A stretch of 56,347 bases of DNA, taken from positions 1 through 56,347 of the forward strand of contig JAGCFP010000086.1 in NCBI GenBank assembly GCA_017650045.1. The letters are read 5' to 3'. Each line of letters begins with the position of its first letter. Within the stretch, counting starts at the first letter, position 1. The notes beneath the pieces were generated by a model that was not told the DNA's origin, did no database searches, and saw only the letters and a program-made list of their open reading frames with translations. The stretch is from Bacteroidaceae bacterium. GTDB lineage: Bacteria > Bacteroidota > Bacteroidia > Bacteroidales > Bacteroidaceae. This document shows, piece after piece, positions 47,173 through 55,251 of the stretch. A program made the position numbers and the translations under genes.

Positions 47173-48636
47173 ATGAACAAGCAAATCCATCTTAAAGAAG
47201 AGGCAACCCGCTGCTTACTATGTGTTGATGCTCCTTGCAGTCAGGTCTGCCCAAACGGTGATCCTGCACGTGCCATTCGTGCCATTAGGTTTGATAATCA
47301 GCAGCATGCAGGTCGGTGGGTGGCCCAGTGCACAGACGCTGAACTACTGGCTGCCGAGGAAGCCTGCATACACTACGACCGTCCCATACGCATCAGGGAA
47401 CTGGCCCATGCGTTGGTGGAGCCTCCTGTGTCAGAGGCCAGTTTGCCAAGCCTGGCCATTGACTTTTGTGGCATTCACTGTGAAAACCCTTTCTTCCTGG
47501 CCTCTTCGGCGGTGAGCACCTGCTATGAGATGGTGGCACGCGCCTTTGACGCTGGGTGGGGAGGTGTGTTTTATAAGACGATCTGCGCGCAAGACATCAA
47601 AGAGGTGTCGCCTCGATTTGATGCCATGCAATCCGATGAGATGGGTGATTTCTACGGATTCCGTAATATGGAGCAACTCAGTGAGAACCCCATGCGTGTC
47701 GACTTCGACATCCTGAAACGACTGAAGAAGAACTATCCTAATAAGGTAGTGATAGCTTCTATCATGGGACAGACAGAGAAACAGTGGGTATCCTTGGCGC
47801 GCATGGCAGAACGTGCAGGGGTGGATGCCGTTGAACTCAATTTCTCCTGTCCACAGATGCGACTGGCGGGCATGGGTTCAGATGTGGGACAGAATTCAGA
47901 ACTGGTCACCTTCTACACTGCATACGTGAAACGTCATGTCTCTATCCCCGTCATCCCAAAGATGACTCCAAACATTACCCATATCACAGATCCAGCCATG
48001 GGTGCTTACTTTGCTGGTGCCGATGCTATCTCTGCCATCAACACCATCAAGAGTGTGACGATGAACAGTCGTGCTGCTGTGTCCGACAAGAAGACCATCT
48101 CTGGCTATTCCGGACGTGCCGTGAAACCCATCGCACTGCGTTTCATTCTGGAGATGGCACAGCACCCTGTGCTTAAGCATATGCAACTCAGTGGCATCGG
48201 AGGCATTGAGACATGGCGTGATGCGCTGGAATTCATCCAGTTGGGATGTCGCAACGTACAGGTATGCACGGCTGTGATGCAATATGGCTATCGCATTATC
48301 GACGACCTGCTGATGGGCCTTCAGGCCTACATGCAACAGCGGGGCATAGAGAAGCTTGAGCAGTTAGTGGGTGAGGAGATTCCCAACTTCGTGTCGCCAA
48401 GCAACCTCGACCGACAGACCATGGTTTATCCGCGCATTGATCGTGAACGCTGCATCGGCTGTGGACGCTGCTACACCTCTTGTCAGGATGGCGGCCATCA
48501 GGCCATCACCTTCGATGCCTCCAACCGTCGTCCACAGATAGTGGGCACCCGTTGCGTAGGTTGCCACCTCTGTCGTTTGGTATGTCCTACTGGAGCCATT
48601 GGTGCTTCCAAGCGAATTGATAAGAAGAAGGTGTAG
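47173..48636 (+). CDS. preA: PreA-type dihydropyrimidine dehydrogenase with extra N-terminal Fe-S domain
   Basis: FMN/Fe-S enzyme of the dihydropyrimidine/dihydroorotate dehydrogenase family, 487 residues. The central barrel (about residues 95-400) has LNFSCPQM, PKMTPNITHI and SGIGGIETWRDA. The C-terminus holds two [4Fe-4S] motifs (CIGCGRCYTSC and CVGCHLCRLVC). Ahead of the barrel lies an extra about 90-residue domain with CLLCVDAPCSQVCPNGDP, the Cys pattern normally found at the N-terminus of the PreT subunit or of animal DPYD. The FAD/NAD(P)H domains that usually follow that module are absent, and no preT gene is nearby. The electron donor is therefore unclear. Confidence 0.85.
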   Translation: MNKQIHLKEEATRCLLCVDAPCSQVCPNGDPARAIRAIRFDNQQHAGRWVAQCTDAELLAAEEACIHYDRPIRIRELAHALVEPPVSEASLPSLAIDFCGIHCENPFFLASSAVSTCYEMVARAFDAGWGGVFYKTICAQDIKEVSPRFDAMQSDEMGDFYGFRNMEQLSENPMRVDFDILKRLKKNYPNKVVIASIMGQTEKQWVSLARMAERAGVDAVELNFSCPQMRLAGMGSDVGQNSELVTFYTAYVKRHVSIPVIPKMTPNITHITDPAMGAYFAGADAISAINTIKSVTMNSRAAVSDKKTISGYSGRAVKPIALRFILEMAQHPVLKHMQLSGIGGIETWRDALEFIQLGCRNVQVCTAVMQYGYRIIDDLLMGLQAYMQQRGIEKLEQLVGEEIPNFVSPSNLDRQTMVYPRIDRERCIGCGRCYTSCQDGGHQAITFDASNRRPQIVGTRCVGCHLCRLVCPTGAIGASKRIDKKKV

Positions 48637-48656
48637 GGTTTTAGCGTAAGATTTTG

Positions 48657-48664
48657 TATCTTTG
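48657..48664 (+). promoter_or_regulatory. -7 box of the CobW-family gene
   Basis: TATCTTTG, 19 nt before the chosen ATG at 48684. Its presence rules out the upstream TTG at 48654 as the start. Confidence 0.65.
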
Positions 48665-48683
48665 CAGCCTCAAACTAACTAAG

Positions 48684-49937
48684 ATGGAAATTAAGATGAA
48701 AATGGAAACACCTGTGCTTTTGCTCACAGGTTATCTGGGCAGTGGAAAAACCACGTTGCTCAACAGGATTTTGACCAATGAACGCGGCATCAAGTTTGCC
48801 GTCATCGTGAACGACATAGGCGAAGTGAATATCGACGCCACGCTTATAGAGAAAGATGGAATAGTAGGGCAGAAGGACGATAGCCTGGTGGCTTTGCAGA
48901 ATGGTTGCATCTGCTGCACCTTGAAGATGGACCTCGTAGAACAGTTGCACGACATACTACGCATGCAGCGCTTCGACTACATTGTGATAGAGGCCAGTGG
49001 CATCTGCGAACCTGCTCCCATCGCCCAAACCATCTGCTCTATTCCTGAACTCATGCCCAACTATGCTGCCGATGGATTACCACGTCTCGACTGTATCGTC
49101 ACGGTGGTGGATGCCCTTCGCATGAAGGATGAGTTCGCTGGCGGATTGGACTTGCTGAAACAGAATATTGAAGAAGAAGACATCGAGAATCTGGTCATTC
49201 AGCAGATAGAGTTCTGCAACATCGTGCTGCTCAATAAGGCACGTGAAGTCAGTCCCGAAGAACTGGAACGCCTGAGTCAAATCGTCCGTGCTTTGCAGCC
49301 AAAGGCGGAGATCATCCCTTGCAACTTTGGTGACGTAGAATTGGACAAGATTCTGAATACCCACATGTTCAACTTCGACAAGGTTGCTACTTCTGCCACG
49401 TGGATCAGTGAGGTGGAATCTGAATATAAGGAGGAAGAACACCATCACCACGATGATGACGACGATGATGATGATGACCACGATCACGACCATGATCACG
49501 ACCATGACCATGAGGAGCATGAGCACCATCACCACCACCATCACCACCACGACGAAGGCGAAGCTGAGGAATACGGTATTGGTACCTATGTGTATTTCCG
49601 CCGTGAGGCATTCGACTTGTCTCGTTTCGATGAGTTTGTCGCGCGCTTCTGGCCAAAGAGTGTGATTCGTGCCAAAGGTCTGTGCTACTTCAGTGATGAG
49701 CGTGAGACGTGCTACGTCTTCGAGCAGGCAGGTAAGCAGGTATCCTTACGCAATGCCGGGCAGTGGTATGCCACCATGCCCGAGGAAGAACTCTATCGCC
49801 TCATGGAGCGAGAACCCGCCCTGCGCCGCGACTGGGACGAGCGCTATGGTGACCGTATGCAGAAGCTCGTCTTTATCGGTCAGCACCTCGACAAGGAGGC
49901 CATTGCCCATGCGCTGGACAAGTGTCTGGTGAAGTAA
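48684..49937 (+). CDS. CobW/COG0523-family GTPase, putative metallochaperone
   Basis: G3E-family GTPase, 417 residues. Walker A GYLGSGKTTLLN (about residues 14-25), the metal-binding CxCC motif in NGCICCTLK (about 71-79), Walker B-like IVIEASGICEPAP and a guanine-specificity motif LLNKA are present. A CobW C-terminal domain starts near YVYFRREAFDLSRF. Between the two, residues about 250-285 form a His/Asp/Glu-rich tract with a block of nine Asp, a (HD)-repeat and a block of nine His, expected to bind Zn, Ni or Co. Family members deliver metals to enzymes, often under zinc limitation. I see no obvious Zur box in the short upstream region. Confidence 0.93.
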   Translation: MEIKMKMETPVLLLTGYLGSGKTTLLNRILTNERGIKFAVIVNDIGEVNIDATLIEKDGIVGQKDDSLVALQNGCICCTLKMDLVEQLHDILRMQRFDYIVIEASGICEPAPIAQTICSIPELMPNYAADGLPRLDCIVTVVDALRMKDEFAGGLDLLKQNIEEEDIENLVIQQIEFCNIVLLNKAREVSPEELERLSQIVRALQPKAEIIPCNFGDVELDKILNTHMFNFDKVATSATWISEVESEYKEEEHHHHDDDDDDDDDHDHDHDHDHDHEEHEHHHHHHHHHDEGEAEEYGIGTYVYFRREAFDLSRFDEFVARFWPKSVIRAKGLCYFSDERETCYVFEQAGKQVSLRNAGQWYATMPEEELYRLMEREPALRRDWDERYGDRMQKLVFIGQHLDKEAIAHALDKCLVK

Positions 49938-49952
49938 AAAGAAACACCATAT

Positions 49953-49987
49953 AAAAAAGGCAGGACTTTGTAGCCCTGCCTTTTTTT
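49953..49987. terminator. Bidirectional terminator between the CobW and acyl-CoA dehydrogenase genes
   Basis: AAAAAAGGCAGG (49953-49964) and CCTGCCTTTTTT (49975-49986) form a GGCAGG/CCTGCC stem flanked by A-run and T-run, so it can work on both strands. The two genes converge here. Confidence 0.92.
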
Positions 49988-50003
49988 ATGTTGTGCGTTG
50001 ACC

Positions 50004-51737
50004 TTACTCAGCTACTGGAGCCTCTGGTTCCATAGCACGGTAATACGCCATATCCTCCGCACGGAAGTTCTTGATGAAGTCGTAATGCCCAGCGGCCTCA
50101 CCTTCGATCAAGCGTACATACACGTTCAAGCTCTTAGTGAACAGCTCTGGGGCACGGGTAGCATCTTCGAGCAGCAGCAGGCTCATCACCAATCCGCCTG
50201 TCATCTCGTAGAGACGACGTGCCAGAATATCCTGTACCTCTTGGTTAGCTTGCTCCTTCACCAGATTGATGGCCTCTTCATAGCGATCAGCCAAAGCAGC
50301 CAGACGATTTTGCAGGGCCTTGAACTCTGGAGCTACCTCTGTCTGCAGCATCTCACGGATGATGCTGAGGTAGGTACCATTGGTGATGTAGCGAATGGCA
50401 GCCACCACCTGCAACTGTGTGGTACCCTCGTAGATGGAGAGGATACGGGCATCACGATAGAGGCGCTGGCACTTGTACTCCATGATGAAGCCAGAACCAC
50501 CGTGAATCTGGATGCAGTCGTAAGTGTTCTGGTTGGCATACTCAGAGGTCATACCCTTGCAGAGAGGAGTGAAGGCATCGGCCAAGCGGCTGTACTTCTT
50601 CTGTTCTGCACGCTCCTCTGGGGTGAGCTTGCGCTCGCGACTGATGTCGTTCAGAGCCTTATAGATATCCACATAGCGGGAAGTCATGTAGAGGATGCTA
50701 CGACCAGCATCGAGCTTGGCCTTCATGCGTGCCAGCATGTCATAGACAGCAGGGAACTCGATGATGGCCTTATCGAACTGACGGCGCTCCTGGGCATACG
50801 TCAGTGCCTCGTTGTAGGCAGCCTGACTGACGCCCGTGCTCTGTGCACCGATACCCAGACGGGCACCGTTCATCAAAGCCATGACGTACTTGATAAGACC
50901 CAACTTGCGGTCACCGCAGAGCTCTGCCTTGGCATTCTTGTAAACCAACTCACAGGTTGGGGAACCATGGATGCCGAGCTTATGCTCTATGTGGCGCACG
51001 GTTACACCACCTTGACGCTTGTCGTAGATGAACATAGAGAGGCCACGACCATCGCGGGTACCTTCTTCGCTACGTGCCAGCACCAGGTGAATGTCAGAGT
51101 CGCCATTGGTGATGAAGCGCTTCACACCATTCAGTCGCCAGCAATCTTCCTTCTCATCGTAAGTGGCCTTGAGCATCACACGCTGAAGGTCGGAACCAGC
51201 ATCTGGTTCGGTGAGGTCCATAGACATGGTTTCACCTTGGCATACGCGAGGGATGTAGCGCTGACGCTGCTCCTCGGAACCAAACTCATACAGCGTCTCG
51301 ATACAGTCTTGCAGTGACCAGATGTTCTGGAAACCAGCATCGGCAGCAGAGATAATCTCAGAAGCCATAGAGTAGGGAACGGTAGGGAAGTTCAAGCCAC
51401 CATAGCGGCGAGGCATAGGCACACCATTGAGGCCAGCCTTGATCGTGGCAGCCAGATTCTCCTTGGTCTTCTCAGCATACACCATGCGTCCATCTACCAG
51501 GTGCGGACCTTCGATGTCCACGCTCTCGCTGTTGGGCTCGATGATGTTAGCAGCTATGTCGCCTGCAATCTCTAGCACACGGTCATAGTTCTCAATGGCG
51601 TCGTTGTAGTCAACTGGCGCATCTTCATATTGCTCTTTGTCGGCATAGCCGCGCTCCTTCAGTTCCACGATGCGCTCCATGAGCGGGTGGGTGAGGTGGA
51701 ACTTGAGCTCAGGATAGTCACTATAATAATTTGCCAT
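50004..51737 (-). CDS. Acyl-CoA dehydrogenase
   Basis: FAD-dependent acyl-CoA dehydrogenase, 577 residues, longer than the roughly 380 of classical members because of N- and C-terminal extensions. FAD/substrate motifs are MDLTEPDAGSDLQ (about residues 172-184), KRFITNGDSDIHLVLAR and IHGGSGF. The catalytic base is the Glu of IYEGTTQLQ near residue 440. It is the third gene of an etfB-etfA-dehydrogenase operon (2 nt after etfA), so its electrons pass to or from that ETF. Chain-length specificity is not readable. Confidence 0.92.
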   Translation of the reverse strand: MANYYSDYPELKFHLTHPLMERIVELKERGYADKEQYEDAPVDYNDAIENYDRVLEIAGDIAANIIEPNSESVDIEGPHLVDGRMVYAEKTKENLAATIKAGLNGVPMPRRYGGLNFPTVPYSMASEIISAADAGFQNIWSLQDCIETLYEFGSEEQRQRYIPRVCQGETMSMDLTEPDAGSDLQRVMLKATYDEKEDCWRLNGVKRFITNGDSDIHLVLARSEEGTRDGRGLSMFIYDKRQGGVTVRHIEHKLGIHGSPTCELVYKNAKAELCGDRKLGLIKYVMALMNGARLGIGAQSTGVSQAAYNEALTYAQERRQFDKAIIEFPAVYDMLARMKAKLDAGRSILYMTSRYVDIYKALNDISRERKLTPEERAEQKKYSRLADAFTPLCKGMTSEYANQNTYDCIQIHGGSGFIMEYKCQRLYRDARILSIYEGTTQLQVVAAIRYITNGTYLSIIREMLQTEVAPEFKALQNRLAALADRYEEAINLVKEQANQEVQDILARRLYEMTGGLVMSLLLLEDATRAPELFTKSLNVYVRLIEGEAAGHYDFIKNFRAEDMAYYRAMEPEAPVAE

Positions 51738-51739
51738 AG

Positions 51740-52762
51740 TTACTTCGAATTTTGTTTGTAATACTTAATCAGCTTCGGAACCACTTCTTCCACGGTGCCA
51801 CAGATCACGTAATCAGCAATCTTGTTGATAGGTGCATCGGGGTCATTGTTCACAGAGATGATGATGTCAGAATCCTGCATACCAGCAATGTGCTGAATCT
51901 GTCCGCTGATGCCACAGGCGATATATACCTTAGGATGAACGGTGACACCTGTCTGACCGATCTGGCGGTCATGGTCGCAGAAACCTGCATCTACGGCAGC
52001 ACGACTGGCACCTACTTCGCCATGAAGCACCTTGGCCAACTCGAAGAGCATGTCGAACCCTTCCTTGCTGCCCATGCCATAACCACCGGCTACCACTATC
52101 TTGGCACCCTTGAGGTTGTGCTTAGCAGCCTCTACACGGTGCTCCAGCACGTGTACTACAAAAGCTTCGGGACTTACATACTGGCTTACCTCTGGGTACA
52201 CCACTTCTTTACGACAGTGGCCTTCATAGAGGGCTTTCTGCATCACACCGCTACGCACGGTAGCCATCTGTGGACGATGGTCGGGATTCACGATGGTAGC
52301 TACGATGTTACCACCGAAAGCGGGACGAATCTGATAGAGCAGGTTCTGGTATTCCGTACCTGTCTTCACGTCTTTATGATCGCCAATCTCCAGCTGGGTA
52401 CAGTCGGCAGTAAGTCCGCTGGTCAGTGAAGAAGACACGCGAGGACCCAGGTCACGACCTATCACGGTGGCACCCATGAGGGCTATCTGAGGTTTCTCCT
52501 CCTTGAAGAGATTGACCAGAATGTCGGTATGAGGAGCTGAGGTATAAGGGAACAGTTCGGGAGCATCGAAAACAAAGAGTTTATCGACACCGTATGGCAG
52601 AATCTGCTCTTCCACCTTACCCTTGATATCGGTACCAGCCACTACGGCATGGAGTTCTACGTTCAGTTGGTTGGCGAGTTTGCGGCCTTTGGTCAGCAAC
52701 TCCTGAGATACTTCGGCCACGGTGGTGCCTTCTATCTCGCAATATACAAATACGTTGTTCAT
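51740..52762 (-). CDS. etfA: Electron transfer flavoprotein, alpha subunit
   Basis: FAD-binding subunit, 340 residues. The C-terminal FAD domain is clear: VVAGGYGMGSKEGF (about residues 222-235), ASRAAVDAGF, GQTGVTVHPKVYIACGISG and the NNDPDAPINKIADY end. The N-terminal domain begins NNVFVYCEIEG. It lies between etfB (6 nt upstream) and the acyl-CoA dehydrogenase gene (2 nt downstream). Confidence 0.95.
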   Translation of the reverse strand: MNNVFVYCEIEGTTVAEVSQELLTKGRKLANQLNVELHAVVAGTDIKGKVEEQILPYGVDKLFVFDAPELFPYTSAPHTDILVNLFKEEKPQIALMGATVIGRDLGPRVSSSLTSGLTADCTQLEIGDHKDVKTGTEYQNLLYQIRPAFGGNIVATIVNPDHRPQMATVRSGVMQKALYEGHCRKEVVYPEVSQYVSPEAFVVHVLEHRVEAAKHNLKGAKIVVAGGYGMGSKEGFDMLFELAKVLHGEVGASRAAVDAGFCDHDRQIGQTGVTVHPKVYIACGISGQIQHIAGMQDSDIIISVNNDPDAPINKIADYVICGTVEEVVPKLIKYYKQNSK

Positions 52763-52768
52763 AATTCC

Positions 52769-53662
52769 TTAGCCGATGATCTTCTTGTCCAACAATTCTT
52801 TAACTAAACCTTCCACATCCTCGTCCTTTGCGGTGAGCGTCTGGCTCTCCTTAGCTTGGAAGACGATGTTCTGCACGGTCTTCACCTTAGTAGGAGAACC
52901 GCTAAGACCACATTGCTCCACATCCGCATCGATGTCTGCCACTGTCCATTCCGTCAGGTTGAGGTATGGGCGCTGAGCATAGAGGTCGGCATAAGGCAGT
53001 TCCACACCCTGCTTCGCAAGGTCGGCTTTCTCCAAACCACCCATGGCACGCTTATATTTCATCACCAGCTTGGCATTGCAAGGACGGCAAGGAGCAGCGC
53101 TTCCATTGACGGTGATAACCAGTGGGAGAGGGGCTTCCACCACCTCCACGCCACCGTCTATGTGACGGCGAATGGTGATGCGACGGTTTTTCTCATCCAG
53201 TGAGAGAATCTCCTCTGCATAAGTCACCTGCGTGAGGCCCAACTTCTGAGCTACCTGCGGACCTCCCTGTGCAGTATCACCGTCGATGGCTTGGCGACCG
53301 CCAAGTATCACGTCACAGTTTCCCATTTTCTTGATGGCTGTAGCGATGGCATAAGAGGTAGCCAATGTATCGGCACCAGCAAATGCACGGTCGGTTAGCA
53401 GCACGCCGTCATCGGCACCGCGATATAGTCCTTGACGAATGATTTCCGCTGCACGTCCAGGACCCATGGTGAGCATCGTCACCGTTGAGCCAGGGAAGGC
53501 ATCTTTCAAGCGGAGGGCCTGCTCCAGAGCGTTGAGGTCCTCAGGGTTGAAAATGGCGGGAAGGGCTGCACGGTTGATGGTTCCGTCAGCTTTCATGGCA
53601 TCTTTCCCCACATTTCTGGTGTCGGGTACTTGTTTTGCCAAAACAACAATTTTCAAACTCAT
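52769..53662 (-). CDS. etfB: Electron transfer flavoprotein, beta subunit
   Basis: Nucleotide-binding subunit of ETF, 297 residues. It begins LKIVVLAKQVPDT, with INPED-like NPEDLNALEQALRLKD, LGGRQAIDGDTAQGGPQVAQ and GGVEVVEAPLPLVITVNG. The C-terminal region has SGSPTKV, a segment I associate with the NADH-using, bifurcation-capable ETF group. It is somewhat longer than the roughly 255 residues of respiratory EtfB. It is the first gene of the operon, with a promoter upstream. Confidence 0.93.
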   Translation of the reverse strand: MSLKIVVLAKQVPDTRNVGKDAMKADGTINRAALPAIFNPEDLNALEQALRLKDAFPGSTVTMLTMGPGRAAEIIRQGLYRGADDGVLLTDRAFAGADTLATSYAIATAIKKMGNCDVILGGRQAIDGDTAQGGPQVAQKLGLTQVTYAEEILSLDEKNRRITIRRHIDGGVEVVEAPLPLVITVNGSAAPCRPCNAKLVMKYKRAMGGLEKADLAKQGVELPYADLYAQRPYLNLTEWTVADIDADVEQCGLSGSPTKVKTVQNIVFQAKESQTLTAKDEDVEGLVKELLDKKIIG

Positions 53663-53721
53663 TTATTTATAAGATTAAAGTTATATTCCATTTTGTTTGC
53701 CTCTTTCGACAAATTTGGCTG

Positions 53722-53729
53722 CAAAATTA
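53722..53729 (-). promoter_or_regulatory. -7 box of the etfBA operon
   Basis: TAATTTTG on the minus strand (plus-strand CAAAATTA), 59 nt upstream of the etfB start at 53662. Confidence 0.5.
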
Positions 53730-53762
53730 CGAAAAATCGAGCGGAAAGCCAAATTTATTTAC

Positions 53763-53790
53763 GCTTTTTCGCGTATGCGCGCGCGTCCGC
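53763..53790. other. Alternating purine-pyrimidine GC tract
   Basis: GCGTATGCGCGCGCGTCCGC (53771-53790) is an almost pure alternating CG/TG tract in otherwise A/T-rich intergenic DNA. It has Z-DNA-forming character. Function unknown. Confidence 0.5.
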
Positions 53791-53829
53791 ATAAAAAGAA
53801 AGGCCGCCGCAAGATGCGCCAGCCTTTCT
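53791..53829 (-). terminator. Predicted terminator of the C1 peptidase gene
   Basis: On the minus strand, AGAAAGGC (53829-53822) pairs with GCCTTTCT (53804-53797), with an inner GCG/CGC helix, followed by a T-run (plus-strand ATAAAAAG, 53791-53798). It lies about 100 nt after the peptidase stop codon. Confidence 0.65.
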
Positions 53830-53830
53830 A

Positions 53831-53929
53831 ATTCTCAATGTTCAATTCTCGTGCAAACCGAATGCAGAGCCAAGCTTGCTTGAGCTATGCTGAGGTGCAG
53901 CCGAGAATCAACGAAGTTAATGTTCAATG
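53831..53929. repeat. Putative dispersed intergenic repeat
   Basis: ATTCTCAATGTTCAATTCTC (53831-53850), then a block with GCAGAGCCAAGCTTGCTTG (53864-53882) and GAGGTGCAGCCGAGAATC (53892-53909), ending with a second TGTTCAAT unit (53921-53928). The flanking TGTTCAAT and the GAGAAT/ATTCTC segments give it a mobile-repeat look. Other copies of the GC-rich block are not in this window. Confidence 0.4.
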
Positions 53930-53932
53930 TAA

Positions 53933-55138
53933 TTACATCTTCACTCCCAGCTTGTCCAAAATGCTCTTAGGCACAGCCTTCTTATTTACCACGATGTTCA
54001 TGGTCTTATAGCGAGCGAAAGCCTTAGATACATACCAGATACCATCATACTTGCCCGTCACACCCCATGAGTTCTTCACCATGTAGTAATCTGTGCCATT
54101 CTGATCCTTAGCGATACCGAAAATCTGCATACCGTGGTCATCGGTAGTTTCCCAGTTGTCATAAGCCTTCTGGCGCTCAGCCTGAGTCACCCACTTCTGT
54201 GGAGTCGGCTTGTCAGTCACGTTGCGCTGAGCAGCAGGCAGGTTCAGCCAGTGAGCCATGTCGCTACCAGCCTCTTCAGCCACCTTGGCAATGTCAGGCA
54301 ATACACCGATACCCTGACGGTTGAAACCTTCCTCGCTCACGTCAGAACCCCAAGCGATGGTGTAACCCTGATTGATGGCATAATCGAATACCTCCATCAG
54401 CTCATCGATAGGCAGGTTGTAGCTCTGAGCCCAACGCCAGTTGTCCTGAATCTCCAGCACGAATGGCTCATAGAATGGGTGGTGCGTATAAGAAGTCAGT
54501 GAGATATAGTCGCTGGCCTTCAAACCAGTGCTCTCAAAGAATGACTTCGGAGTGTAAGTGCGGCCCTGATAGGTGAAAGTCTCAGGAGCCTTGCCCAGAT
54601 AAACCTCATGAGCAGCCTTCACAGCCTTGAGCCACATCCAGTTGCCATCAGGATCAGTCTGCAGGTTGCGGCTACGACCATTGGCAATGGCAGCCACCAT
54701 AGCGTCAGTCACTGCAGAAAGCTCAGAGTGACGGCTCACTGTATCGCCATACATCACACCTGGGCGCATCTCAGCTTCAGGGATAAGGCCGAAGTGCTCC
54801 ATTCCATAAAGCACGTCATAGAAAGAACCACCCTGTGAGAAAGACACGTCACCATGGGTGCGAACAGCAGCTTGAGCGCGGTCGTAATACGTGTTCTCCA
54901 CGATGTACATCTCAGAGAAATCATAAGTGCCCTTACCGGCCTTGATGAGCTCTGACTCCAGGAAAGCCAGTGTAGAATAGCACCAGCAGGTACCAGCGCT
55001 TGCTTGGTTCTTAATGCTGGTGATAGGGTTTTGCTTCACTACGGTAAACTTGAACCCGTCTTCAGAAGAAGCAGGGGCCTGTGCCAATGTGCTGAGGCTG
55101 ATAAGGCCTGCGGCAGCAAACAATAATGACTTTTTCAT
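53933..55138 (-). CDS. Exported C1-family cysteine peptidase, bleomycin hydrolase/PepC-like
   Basis: Papain-like aminopeptidase, 401 residues, of the bleomycin hydrolase (C1B) type. A signal peptide (to about residue 20, LSTLAQA) exports it. The oxyanion Gln45 and nucleophile Cys51 are in IKNQASAGTCWCYS, the catalytic His is in DDHGMQIFG and the Asn in VKNSWG near the C-terminus. The long insertion between Cys and His matches C1B enzymes. Bacteroidetes are known for such secreted peptidases used in amino acid foraging. It is monocistronic on the minus strand. Confidence 0.92.
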   Translation of the reverse strand: MKKSLLFAAAGLISLSTLAQAPASSEDGFKFTVVKQNPITSIKNQASAGTCWCYSTLAFLESELIKAGKGTYDFSEMYIVENTYYDRAQAAVRTHGDVSFSQGGSFYDVLYGMEHFGLIPEAEMRPGVMYGDTVSRHSELSAVTDAMVAAIANGRSRNLQTDPDGNWMWLKAVKAAHEVYLGKAPETFTYQGRTYTPKSFFESTGLKASDYISLTSYTHHPFYEPFVLEIQDNWRWAQSYNLPIDELMEVFDYAINQGYTIAWGSDVSEEGFNRQGIGVLPDIAKVAEEAGSDMAHWLNLPAAQRNVTDKPTPQKWVTQAERQKAYDNWETTDDHGMQIFGIAKDQNGTDYYMVKNSWGVTGKYDGIWYVSKAFARYKTMNIVVNKKAVPKSILDKLGVKM

Positions 55139-55176
55139 TTCCTATAAATTTTTGATAGTTTTTACTCAGAGTGTTG

Positions 55177-55214
55177 CAAAGATAGGTATTAAATTGTAAT
55201 AATTATTATCTTTG
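55177..55214. promoter_or_regulatory. Divergent -7 boxes of the C1 peptidase and patatin genes
   Basis: TATCTTTG on the minus strand (plus-strand CAAAGATA, 55177-55184) serves the peptidase, 38 nt before its start. TATCTTTG on the plus strand (55207-55214) serves the patatin-like gene, 37 nt before its start. Confidence 0.65.
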
Positions 55215-55251
55215 CAATAAAAAGTGAAAATTAGTATCAGAATGTTTATAA

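Noticed and set aside
49998-51317. 439-codon open frame on the plus strand opposite the acyl-CoA dehydrogenase gene
   Set aside because: It is the antisense of a clear acyl-CoA dehydrogenase with intact motifs, and its translation shows no recognisable domain. The open frame follows from the biased codon use of the real gene.
51752-52429. 225-codon plus-strand frame opposite etfA
   Set aside because: The opposite strand encodes the conserved ETF alpha FAD domain; no evidence supports the antisense frame.
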